DNA of 64,000 nt from Ifrita kowaldi (Eukaryota > Chordata > Aves > Passeriformes > Cinclosomatidae): positions 422,263 through 486,262 of the forward strand of contig VZRS01005518.1 of NCBI GenBank assembly GCA_013398055.1, given 5' to 3'. The position numbers and the translations under genes are program-made. How positions within the stretch are numbered: position 1 is the first letter of the stretch; each line of letters begins with the position of its first letter. The notes under the pieces were generated by a model. That model was not told the DNA's origin and ran no database searches. It saw only the letters and a program-made list of their open reading frames with translations. Of this stretch, positions 43,383 through 52,491 are shown one piece after another.

Positions 43383-43841
43383 NNNNNNNNNNNNNNNNNN
43401 NNNNNNNNNNNNNNNNNNNNNNNNNNNNNNNNNNNNNNNNNNNNNNNNNNNNNNNNNNNNNNNNNNNNNNNNNNNNNNNNNNNNNNNNNNNNNNNNNNNN
43501 NNNNNNNNNNNNNNNNNNNNNNNNNNNNNNNNNNNNNNNNNNNNNNNNNNNNNNNNNNNNNNNNNNNNNNNNNNNNNNNNNNNNNNNNNNNNNNNNNNNN
43601 NNNNNNNNNNNNNNNNNNNNNNNNNNNNNNNNNNNNNNNNNNNNNNNNNNNNNNNNNNNNNNNNNNNNNNNNNNNNNNNNNNNNNNNNNNNNNNNNNNNN
43701 NNNNNNNNNNNNNNNNNNNNNNNNNNNNNNNNNNNNNNNNNNNNNNNNNNNNNNNNNNNNNNNNNNNNNNNNNNNNNNNNNNNNNNNNNNNNNNNNNNNN
43801 NNNNNNNNNNNNNNNNNNNNNNNNNNNNNNNNNNNNNNNNN
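43383..43841. other. Assembly gap (459 N)
   Basis: Unsequenced run immediately before the SAP30L start codon; only CG separates it from the ATG. It is flanked by C-rich sequence on the left and GC-rich coding sequence on the right, typical of a missed CpG-island promoter. The SAP30L 5'UTR, transcription start and core promoter are therefore missing. Open frames translated across it are artefacts. Confidence 0.99.
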
Positions 43842-43843
43842 CG

Positions 43844-44029
43844 ATGAATGGGTTCAGCACCGAGGAGGACAGCCGGGATGGGCCGCCCGCCGCCCCCTTT
43901 TACGGCCAGAGCTGCTGCCTCATCGACGACGGGGACCGCTGCGTGCGCCCCGCCGGCAACGCGTCCTTCAGCAAGAGGATCCAGAAGAGCATCTCGCAGA
44001 AGAAGCTGAAGCTGGACATCGACAAAAGT
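43844..44029 (+). CDS. SAP30L: SAP30L exon 1 (start to first half of zinc module)
   Basis: Starts at ATG 43844, the family start MNGFSTEEDSRDGPPAAP, then FYGQSCCLIDDGDRCVRP, AGNASFSKRIQKSISQKK and LKLDIDKS. It supplies zinc ligands C24 (with C25 adjacent) and C33. Donor AGT|gtgagt at 44030. The initiator's -3 position falls in the gap. GC-rich composition marks a CpG island. Confidence 0.97.
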
Positions 44030-47000
44030 GTGAGTGCGGCCTCGGCCTGGGCTGCCGGGCGCTGCCGAGCCCTCCGGAGGGGCGGCCGGGCCGGCCGCAG
44101 CCGCCACCGCACTGCGGTGCCTCCGGGGAGACGCGGATCCGCCCGGCGAGTTGAGCTCCCGGGCGGCCGGGGGGGTTGGCGTTGGCCGTGCGGGGTGCGG
44201 GGCTGTGTGCGGCACACACGGTGCCTCCGGACCGCGTTTTCCCATCCTCAGCGTTACAGCTCTCGGGGAGGGAAGGCAAGGACGTGCCTGGGTGGACGCG
44301 GCTGTTCCCCGGGTGTATAGCCGGCTTTCCCCTGTGTCACTGACCGTCTGCTGGGGCATAATGAAGCTAAAGCGCTAATCCCCGTGTTTGGGAGGCAGGC
44401 GGTGTGCAGGGAAGCAAAGGAGCGAGCTGTCAGTGCTTCCGAGGCAGGAGTGCTGTTCCCATTGCGGTTTCGGGTTGGAAAGGCTGGTGCTGTCAGGTGA
44501 AAACAGCGCTGTGGTTGCTGCTTCAGTCAGGCGGCTCTGACGTTACTTCTTTAATTGGTAGGAATTGGTGTTGTAGCGAAGCAGGTTAAAAACCGAGCTG
44601 GCAGTGAGATGTGCTGCCTGTTCAGCAGGGTTTATTCGCACACAGAACATCGGGTTTGCTGCCTAATGACATTAAGTGACAGCTGTCAGCTCGAGATAGA
44701 AACGGGTTGCTTGCCCAGCAGAGAAATAGGCAGAGCAGAGCAGACCAAGAGCACAGAAGGAATTTCTCAGAAGTGACTCAGTTAACGGAATTCAGCTCTG
44801 CACGCTTTTCTTACCTGATCTTTAAAGATCAAAATCACTGAAAACAAAGCAGAAAAAAAAAAAGAAAAAAAAGGTGAAGTTTTATCACAGTCTGTTTGGC
44901 AGCTCCCCCAGTTGGTCGGGTCCCTTTTGCACAGCCGAAATGCATCGTGCCACAGGAAGAGAGTGACTCAATTTGAAACATATTCTTAAAAAATAGAGTG
45001 TTTTCTCCCGGTTGTAGTCCTCAGCAGATTTGTCTAGTGGCGTAGTAATTTCTTGCGTTTTAGAAATGAGCTTTTGTTGACAGATGCCAGGCTTTAGAAA
45101 CAAAAAGGGGAGATCAGACTAATGAAGTCAGAACAAAGGGAAAGTGTAAAGCCGGCTACATGGAATTATTTTGGATGTGGGGTGCCTGTGTAATCTGAAG
45201 ATATTTTTGCCTTGCAGATACCAAATAATTTTGATCTTTTGAGGTCCTTTGTTTTGCTAACTCTAGTGAGATAATATTTGTTAAAAGGGAGGTTCCTTGG
45301 CTGAACAAGCAGTAGGAAAGAGACTATTTTGCATTTGGTTTATTTGTTTTAATTGAGGTGATCAGCCCAACTTTTATTTGGTCAAGGTTTTGAAACACTT
45401 GCATTAATAATCCTCCATGCTATTCAAGCCAGAAAGTTCACAATAGCGGAATAGAATAATTTTTTTTTTGGTAGTTACCTGCTAGTAAGTCCTGAGATAA
45501 ATGCACTTCCTCCAGACAAGCACTCAGTTTTTTCTGACGCATGATTGCAGCCATAAAAAAAGCCATATATTATCTGTGGAGGTTCAAGTTCAGCTGGAGA
45601 TCGCATTCTTTGTTTTCTTTGCCTTTAGTCTTTGTAAGATAAGTTATTTCTAAATAAAGAGTGTAATATCAGGCCTGGGGTTTAAGGTTAGAAATTCCTT
45701 GATGTCAGTCAGTCACACCAGTCTTGAGGGATGCACTTGACACTGGTGTCTAAGTGGCTGCTGTTGGATGCTGTTTCACAGTATCTTTTTTGATTGCTTT
45801 TTTCACCACTTCTGGTTCTTAGGTGAGACATCTGTATATTTGTGATTTTCACAAGAATTTCATCCAAAGTGTTCGGAACAAAAGGAAGAGGAAGACGAGC
45901 GATGATGGAGGTGACTCTCCTGAGCACGACACGGATGTTCCCGAGGTTCGTGGGCTGCTTTACCAGTTCTTAGCTTGTTGAAGTTTTACTTGGATGCTCT
46001 CATATATCAGAAAATATTGATACCTTAAATTGCAAGGGTACTGAAGCTGCTGTGGAGTTACTTTCACTTTCCAGGAAGAGTTTTTTCTAACGTGTGGTGT
46101 CCTAATTTTCTTCCTCATTCCTGTGTGAGTTCTTTGCCCATGTAAAGTTTTCTATAAAAAGAGGTGTGATAAGGTAACTGCACGGCTTCATGTATGTACA
46201 GTTAAAACTGTATTTGATACTAATTTTTTTTAAGGATAAAAATAAGTTATTTTTGGTGGTGTCTGATGCCCCAGCATAATTCTTTGTTACCTAACATGCA
46301 TCATTTTGCAAATACACAACAGAATTCAATAGGTGACTCTCTTTGATTGGGTAGTTGATATCCAGGGATATTGAGCTGCTCCAGATATTTGCATGTATGG
46401 TATTTTTTAGCACTATTTAAAACTACCTTTAAATAGTTTGTAACACATTTTTATTTTCAGGAGATAGGCCTGGGGGAAGTTTTCTGTGATAGAGAACTCT
46501 AGAATAATCCTTTCTCTGTGCCATTGCGGGCTGCCCTTGCTTCAGTGATGTTTCTGGTACTGTTGATATGGCAAAAGTTGTGCAGAGGTGATGTTGGGAG
46601 AAGCAGAGCATGGCCACGTCAGCAGAGCCCTCTGCTGGAAATGCCAACCCTATTGGCAAAAAGCCTTTTATTTCTGAAAGAAAAAAAAAAAAGCCACCAA
46701 GAGTCATTTTGCCAGCAAAGCTGTGTGCCTTGGTGCAAAGCTTGTGCACACACCTCCTGTGTGGAGGTGTTGAAAGAGTAGCAAGTTTTTGGTATGGAGT
46801 TTTTTTTTAAGATAACCTGACTTCTTGTTATCACTGTTCGTGTTTCCGTTCTACAAGGTTCTCCCTCAAAACTTTCCTGTTCGAGCTTTGCAGTAGTTGC
46901 CAGGGTGATTGCTGAAGACCCAGTTGGCATCTAAAAATGTTGGTGCTATAGAGCACACAGAATATTTGGTGGCTGAAGCCTGAGGGATGCACATCACCCA

Positions 47001-49767
47001 GCTGAACAGGGAACTCTGCACCGTGTCAGTTTTAATGTCATTTTCCTCTCCGTTTTCAGCAGAGATTCCTTTTGTCTTTGAAACTTGGCATTTCCCACAT
47101 CATCTTCCCTGCTGTAACCTTGCCACCACCCCCTTTGCTTTTAAACTGTGCACTTCCTATTTAAGTATTTGAATTTCATTTCATCTCTGTACTCTGTTTT
47201 ATGTCACAAGCCATTTGTTCAGTGCCTGCTAAATTGTTATTTCATGTGTGAGCTTTTTAAACCTTGTGGGAACAAAAGGTTCCCCTTTGCTTGGAGGTTG
47301 CAGAGGTGTAATTGAGAGCAGAAATTGGCCAGCAATTCTGTTGACAGCATGTGAACCAGAACAAAATTTTCTATTTCCCTGAGGCTATTTTGGTCCTTTA
47401 GCATTAACAAATACGATATATACTTAGGTTTGTCAGTAAGACAAGCCAGTGTGGTTCTGAATGCAAGCAAGGAGAAGTCCTGTTGAGGAAGTAGTAGTTA
47501 TTTTTAGATATTTTTAGATAAAATAACTACTCATAGAAGCTCAAGGTAGTGCTCATGCCCTCTTATCTTCATCACTTCCAGGTTGACTTGTTCCAGCTCC
47601 AAGTGAACACCCTGCGACGTTACAAGAGGCATTATAAGTTGCAGACCAGGCCTGGACTGAACAAGGCTCAGCTTGCAGAAGTAAGTGACACAGTGGTGGT
47701 GTTATCTCTGTTAGAGAAAACTTCTTATCTCCCCTGTTCAAGTGCACGTTTTGTGGACACTCACACCTGTGTGACTCACTGGTACAGACAGAGTGCTCTC
47801 TGAAAGGTTTCAGGGAATGATGCCAGCAGAAAGCTGCCTGCTTGCTTTCACCTGGGACAGCCTTGGAAGGCATGCACACTGGCTCTTGAAAGCCTGTTTT
47901 AGTAACTTGCTTGTCTCTGCTTCCTTTCCCACCCTTTTCATAGTCAAAATCGGTGCCCTTTAGGGAGCAGAAACAGGACCCAGTTTTCCGTGGCTTGAGG
48001 GTTATCTGGGGATGGCTGCTCAGCTGAAACTCAGACTTAACCCACAAATAGTCTCTTTAAGTGTTCCTGTTAGTTTTTCTTTCCTAACAGGCACTTGAAC
48101 TCGTTGGAATTGCTTGTTATTAAAGGCAGCATCACTGTCCATGGACTCAGATTCTTTATTTCCCTCCCTTGTCCTGGTGATTCTTTATTTTAAAAGGCTT
48201 TTTTCTTAAGGGCCTCTGCTGCTTTCTCACCATATGGGCTCCTTGTTCAGAAAGAACTCTCTGTATCTCTCTGTTATTTGGGTGAGTTGGGCTTGCTGTG
48301 CTTCTGTTCTGCTCTCTTTCCTGACTTGATCTGAAGGCAAACCGTGGGAAAAATCTTCTCTAAACTTGAAAAAACCGTAGTAGTTGCTGATTAGTAGTGA
48401 GGTTGATTTTGTAAGTTGTGGCTTTCACAACTGTCTGCCTAAAACTGCCTGGTTTGCTTTTACTTTCGCTTTAAAGAACAAAAACCTGACAGACCAAAAA
48501 AGTCAGCAAGACACTGTCTTTCTTTCTTTCAAAGTCAACCAAGAAATGAATGTACAGGATATAGAGAACTTGCAGTGTAGGGCATGTAGGAGTAAGTTGG
48601 ACGAAGCAGGACGGGGTTATTCCTCATTAGCAGTCGTGATTTGTCATATTCTAACTAACCAGTTCATAGTCTGTCAGCTGCCTCCTGCCATGAAGGACTG
48701 CCTGCTTAAGGAACTTACCATGAATGTACCCAAGAGGAAAGAAAAGATCAATTACTGTGCAGGTGGAAAATAAAGGGAGCCTAACTTAAAGTTGTCACAT
48801 ACTTCCCAGATTTCCAGTGAAGCCTGAGCAGCTTTCACTCTATCCTGGATCCTCATCCAGCTCCCATGCTTGAATCACTGGTGGCTGAGGCTCTTACACT
48901 CCTCATGCTATCCCACTATAAGGAAAACTGAAGCATCCGTAAATCTCCTTAGAATTACTTACTGCTCAACCTGCATCAAAATCCCATTCTGGATCTGTGT
49001 TTGATATCAAAAAAGAGCTTCTTCCATGTGAGAAGCAGATCCTGTCCAGCTCCCAACATGTTTTCTGCATTTCACTTTCTGAGGAAAAAGCAGCTAATGT
49101 TTCAGACCTTATGCTATTGTCAGAGAGGGGTTGCCCTATCCAAGCCCTGACCCTCCCATTGCAAATTCCCTGATGTTCCTTTCAGTGAAAACTTCAGAGT
49201 CCGAAGGAAATAATTCTGAATAAAACTTGGCTACACCTGGTTCACACAGCAAAGTGCTGCAGTGTTTCTGACACAGTCCTTTAAAACACAGAGGTGCAGG
49301 GAAAACTTGCTCGCCAAATAATCTCAGCACAAAATGTCGCTGAGGAGAAGCTGTACTGCTTTGGCAGGAGGACATTCTGGCTTCCAAATTCCTCTTGTAG
49401 GTTGGCTGCAAATCCTGCTGACATAGCAAGGCTCTGCTATGTTCATACACACATTCCAGCTGTAAAGAGAGAGGGAGGTAAATGAGGACTGACAGTTGGA
49501 ATTGGTGCACGTTTCACTCAAACGATAATGCGCTCAGTGGCCATAAAATCGTTTTTGGAAAGTGAAGAGAAACCCTGTTCTGATTATTTCTAGTTTTTAA
49601 TTCCAGCATTTCTGTCTCTTTACCTGTTGTCCTTCTAGACTGTCAGTCGTCATTTCAGGAATATTCCAGTGAATGAGAAGGAGACACTTGCATATTTCAT
49701 CTACATGGTGAAGAACAACAAGAGCAGGCTGGACCAGAAATCAGAAGGCAGCAAGCAACTAGATTGA
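43844..49767 (+). CDS. SAP30L: SAP30L, Sin3A-associated corepressor subunit
   Basis: Spliced coding sequence: join of 43844-44029, 45823-45945, 47582-47680 and 49639-49767. It gives a complete 178-residue protein (human 183, from memory). SAP30L is a nuclear and nucleolar subunit that bridges Sin3 and HDAC complexes and binds DNA and phosphoinositides. Order of features: acidic start MNGFSTEEDS; a C2CH zinc module with CC at 24-25, C33, C69 and H72; a basic nuclear signal NKRKRK at about 84-89; an acidic segment DDGGDSPEHDTD; and the Sin3-interaction region from VDLFQLQVNTL to the C-terminus. Against human, about five residues of the Ala-rich spacer after GPPAAP are absent. The paralogue SAP30 is longer at the N-terminus and is excluded by the exact SAP30L start. 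All three introns are phase 0. Confidence 0.97.
44030..45822 (+). other. SAP30L: SAP30L intron 1
   Basis: The first 300 bases are very GC- and CpG-rich (continuation of the promoter island), then the sequence becomes AT-rich. There is an interrupted A run at 44852-44873. No repeat body or further exon is recognised; the acceptor is ttcttag. Confidence 0.9.
44852..44873. repeat. A-rich tract
   Basis: Two A runs interrupted by a single G in SAP30L intron 1. Confidence 0.85.
45823..45945 (+). CDS. SAP30L: SAP30L exon 2 (zinc ligands C69/H72 and nuclear signal)
   Basis: This 41-codon, phase-0 exon encodes VRHLYICDFHKNFIQSVRN, KRKRKTSDDGGD and SPEHDTDVPE. It provides the second half of the C2CH module (ICDFH) and the basic nuclear/DNA-binding cluster. 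Acceptor ttcttag at 45822. The donor is GAG|gttcgt, weak because +3 and +4 deviate from the consensus; it is the only GT that joins to the expected VDLFQ of exon 3. Confidence 0.95.
45946..47581 (+). other. SAP30L: SAP30L intron 2
   Basis: A 1.6-kb intron (gttcgt...ttccag). An 11-bp perfect inverted repeat at 47494-47530 lies 50 bases before exon 3. No transposon is recognised. Confidence 0.9.
47494..47530. repeat. Inverted repeat / potential hairpin upstream of exon 3
   Basis: gtagttatttt (47494-47504) and aaaataactac (47520-47530) are exact reverse complements around a 15-base loop. The loop region itself contains a 10-bp direct repeat (tatttttaga twice). Confidence 0.85.
47582..47680 (+). 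CDS. SAP30L: SAP30L exon 3 (start of Sin3-interaction region)
   Basis: This 33-codon, phase-0 exon encodes VDLFQLQVNTLRRYKRHYK and LQTRPGLNKAQLAE. It covers the beginning of the Sin3-PAH3-binding domain with its basic RRYKRHYK stretch. Acceptor acttccag at 47581; donor GAA|gtaagt. One change (PGL for PGF) against remembered human. Confidence 0.97.
47681..49638 (+). other. SAP30L: SAP30L intron 3
   Basis: A 2.0-kb intron (gtaagt...ccttctag). A 129-codon open frame at 48384-48773 has no recognisable domain and lacks a supporting exon structure. Nothing else stands out. Confidence 0.88.
49639..49767 (+). CDS. SAP30L: SAP30L exon 4 (C-terminus)
   Basis: This exon encodes TVSRHFRNIPVNEKETLAYF, IYMVKNNKSRLDQK and SEGSKQLD, then TGA at 49765-49767. 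It completes the Sin3-interaction helices. Differences from remembered human are minor (NN for SN, SKQLD for GKQLE). Acceptor ccttctag at 49638. Confidence 0.97.
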   Translation, partial: TVSRHFRNIPVNEKETLAYFIYMVKNNKSRLDQKSEGSKQLD

Positions 49768-50013
49768 AGATTAACAAGGCTTGGAATAAGAGGGATCTTG
49801 AAGGAACATGTGGTATTGTGCATTTTAGGTATATAAAAACTGTTAAAGTATATTGTAAATTTTTTTTTTAAATGCAGTGTCTGGATGACAGAAAAAAAAT
49901 AGACATTCTTATGAGGAGTATTTGAAAACATGTCCCCAGCATGTTTCCGAAGACTTCTTCCCCTCATTTCAAAGTCATATTGGAATACAGAAATGAGGAT
50001 AATGGGGAAACCA

Positions 50014-50019
50014 AATAAA
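50014..50019 (+). terminator. SAP30L: Candidate proximal polyadenylation signal (SAP30L)
   Basis: AATAAA about 250 bases after the stop, followed by TG/T-rich sequence (gtggagtttgtcaacttggtg) suitable as a downstream element. Confidence 0.5.
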
Positions 50020-51857
50020 CCTGTAGAACTGTGGAGTTTGTCAACTTGGTGTTTTAAACCATTTCTGGAAATCTACATCTCAGTGCAATTCAGATCCCAG
50101 ATGGAATTCTTTTCACTGAGTTCAGGCTGCATCACAAACCTCCATGCAGTTTGTCTTGGTACAGGACCGGAAGAGCAGCAGAGATAAAATTCATTATCGA
50201 GGTGCATGGGTCAGAAGTTTGTCTGAAGCTTGCTGCTCACCTACACATGCTCTGTCTTGCCTTGAGTCAGTGCTTCAAGTCCCAAACTTCTACAAATGCT
50301 CCAGCTCACCAGTTCTACTCCAGTGAACGCTACTTGACCAATATGAAATTGATGTATTTTTTTTGCCATTTTTACCTCCTGACCCCATCCGACTCAGATG
50401 CCAACCAACTCTCTGCAGTCTCTTTTTCTAATCCCTTTTATTTAAGAACTCACTAATTAAATTTTCTGTAAGCATTTAAAAACTTCTGCATTTCTCTGAA
50501 TGTGGTATTAAGGCAAACACAACCTATTTGCTGGGTCTGATCATGTTGGTAGAAGTGCTTATTTCATTGATTTATGCATATTTCAGTGATGGCAGGTGAA
50601 ACAATGGCTTGAGACATCAGTCTCTTAATTTCTGTGTCAGGTCAGTATCGGTCACAAGTGATGTGAATTTTATACTGAAGCTTTAGCAGGTGTCACAAAA
50701 CTGCTGTGTGCATTCAGGGGCTCTGTTTAGTATAAAGCAGATTTGTGGGTGAGACACCATAACCAGGGCAGTGATCTGACTGGAGCATTTCATGATACAT
50801 TTCATCTCCCTTTGCAATTGGCAAGAAGCATCAAAGCATTTGCTTTTCATGAACGTTACATGTGCTTTCATGAGAGCTGTGTGAGTGAGGGTGGCACACT
50901 GGTGCTCCCTTAACTGGGCACTGTAGTAGGAGATCACCCTGATTTAAAGCCGAGGTGTCCTTACAGATAATACAGTGGTAATTGTGGTACAAGGAGCTTG
51001 TAAAAGTGTTGGTTGTGACTGACTGTTCTCCAGTGACCTCAAATTCTCTTCAGGGGATCTCATAATTTAAAGCACTGCTCTGTTTCTTCGCTGTCCTGAC
51101 CAGTGTCTCCATTCTGGTACAAGATGCCAAGACTCCACATAGAGAGGATATTCTTAACAAGCCTTAAGCAACGAAATGAACAGTAGAAAACTTTGGCTAG
51201 CATTTTGTAAATGGCAGGTTTTATTATTTCAAAACTGGATGAAGTTTTGTTGAAGAGCTAAACACACTGGTCATGGTCCCAGCTTAGTACTGCATCATGT
51301 TTGTAGGGCATGAAGGGTTCACTTAGTGAAGCTCTTGTTGAAGCTCTCCCAGGGTCTCTTTAAAATTCAAGTCACAATTTAAGGCAAGTTGTTCACATCA
51401 CTCTGAATTGTTTGCTAATACTCCAAAAACACGTTCAACAAACTTCAACATGTCTTAAGTCCTGTGTCATAGGCAGAAATACTCTGTTATGGTACACATC
51501 CCATTTGTGACATCTGGGGAGTGTGATTGTTTCAGCATTCCTTGTTCGATTCCTTGTCCGATGGATTTTTAGAACATCAGACAAGAGAGAGGTTCAAGGA
51601 ATGAGGAGAGGATGTCTTGTGTTGGTATTTCATGAATGTTTAAAAATTTCCTAATTGTGCTGGTCCTTTCCTTATTGAAAGGGTGGAGTAACTCCCACAT
51701 CAGTGAACATCATCTGGCTTCTCTCATTCAGGACAGATGGTTAGAAGGATATGTTCTCTGACTGCATGTTAATCTCCAAAGTGCTCATGTAATCAGAGGA
51801 TGTTACCAAGGGAAAATGAGTTTCTGAGTTGAGAAGGTTATGCCTCATAGTGATTCT

Positions 51858-52403
51858 TCCCCTGTACTGGGCAGTGGTGAGGCCACACCTCGAGTGCTGT
51901 GTTCAGTTCTGGTCCCCTCAATTCAGGACACTGAGGTCCTGGAGCAGGTCCAGAGAGGGGAAATGAAGCTGGTGAAGGATCTGGAGCACAGGTCCTGTGA
52001 GGAATGGCTGAGGGAGCTGGGGTTGTGCAGCCTAGAGAAGAGGAGGTTCAGGGGGCACCTTCTCACTCTCTGCGACTCCTGTGAGAGGAGGGTGGAGCCA
52101 GGTGGGGGTTGGTCTCTTCTCCCAGGCAACCAGCGACAGGACAAGGGGAAATGGCCGCAAGCTGCAGCAGGAAGGTTTAGGTTGGATGTTTGGAGGAATT
52201 TCTTCACAGAAAGGGTGATTGAATATGGGAATGGGCTGCCCAGGGAGGTGGTGGAGTCACTGTCCCTGGAGGTGTTCAAGGAAAGACTGGATGTGGCACT
52301 TGGTGCCATGGTCTAATTGACACGGTGGTGTTTGGTCATAGGTTGGACTCGATGATCTCAGAGGTCTTTTCCAACCTAATTGATTCTGTGATTCTGTGAT
52401 TCT
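51858..52403 (+). mobile_element. CR1 LINE, 5'-truncated, plus orientation
   Basis: About 546 bases match the 3' end of bird CR1 retroposons. These include a remnant of the ORF2 C-terminal region, the hallmarks gggctgcccagggaggtggt, gttggactcgatgatctcag and ttttccaacctaa, and a 3' terminus of ATTCTGTG-type octamers (from about 52382). The 5' truncation and lack of poly-A are CR1-typical. A 158-codon open frame spanning 51840-52316 lies inside it and is not a host gene. The copy is well preserved compared with 6455-6650, so it is younger. It strongly supports a sauropsid, most likely avian, source. Confidence 0.95.
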
Positions 52404-52485
52404 AGACCAAAACTGTAAAAATGTAGTTTGTTTGGGATTTACTTTTTTTGTGGTTGTATTTTATTTTGTTTTATTTTTAAGAGTA

Positions 52486-52491
52486 AATAAA
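52486..52491 (+). terminator. SAP30L: Candidate polyadenylation signal just downstream of CR1
   Basis: AATAAA in a T-rich region (ttttatttttaagagtaaat), 83 bases after the CR1 end, followed by GT-rich sequence (tctgttggggtgtttt) that would serve as a downstream element. Confidence 0.35.

Noticed and set aside
43273..44359. Long open frames (293 aa plus strand, 348 aa minus strand) spanning the N run
   Set aside because: They exist only because N codons contain no stops. The real reading frame here is SAP30L exon 1.
47553..48047. 164-codon antisense open frame over SAP30L exon 3
   Set aside because: Antisense shadow of a conserved exon plus intron, with no recognisable product.
51840..52316. 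158-codon plus-strand open frame
   Set aside because: Its DNA is the 3' portion of a CR1 retroposon; the frame is not a host gene.
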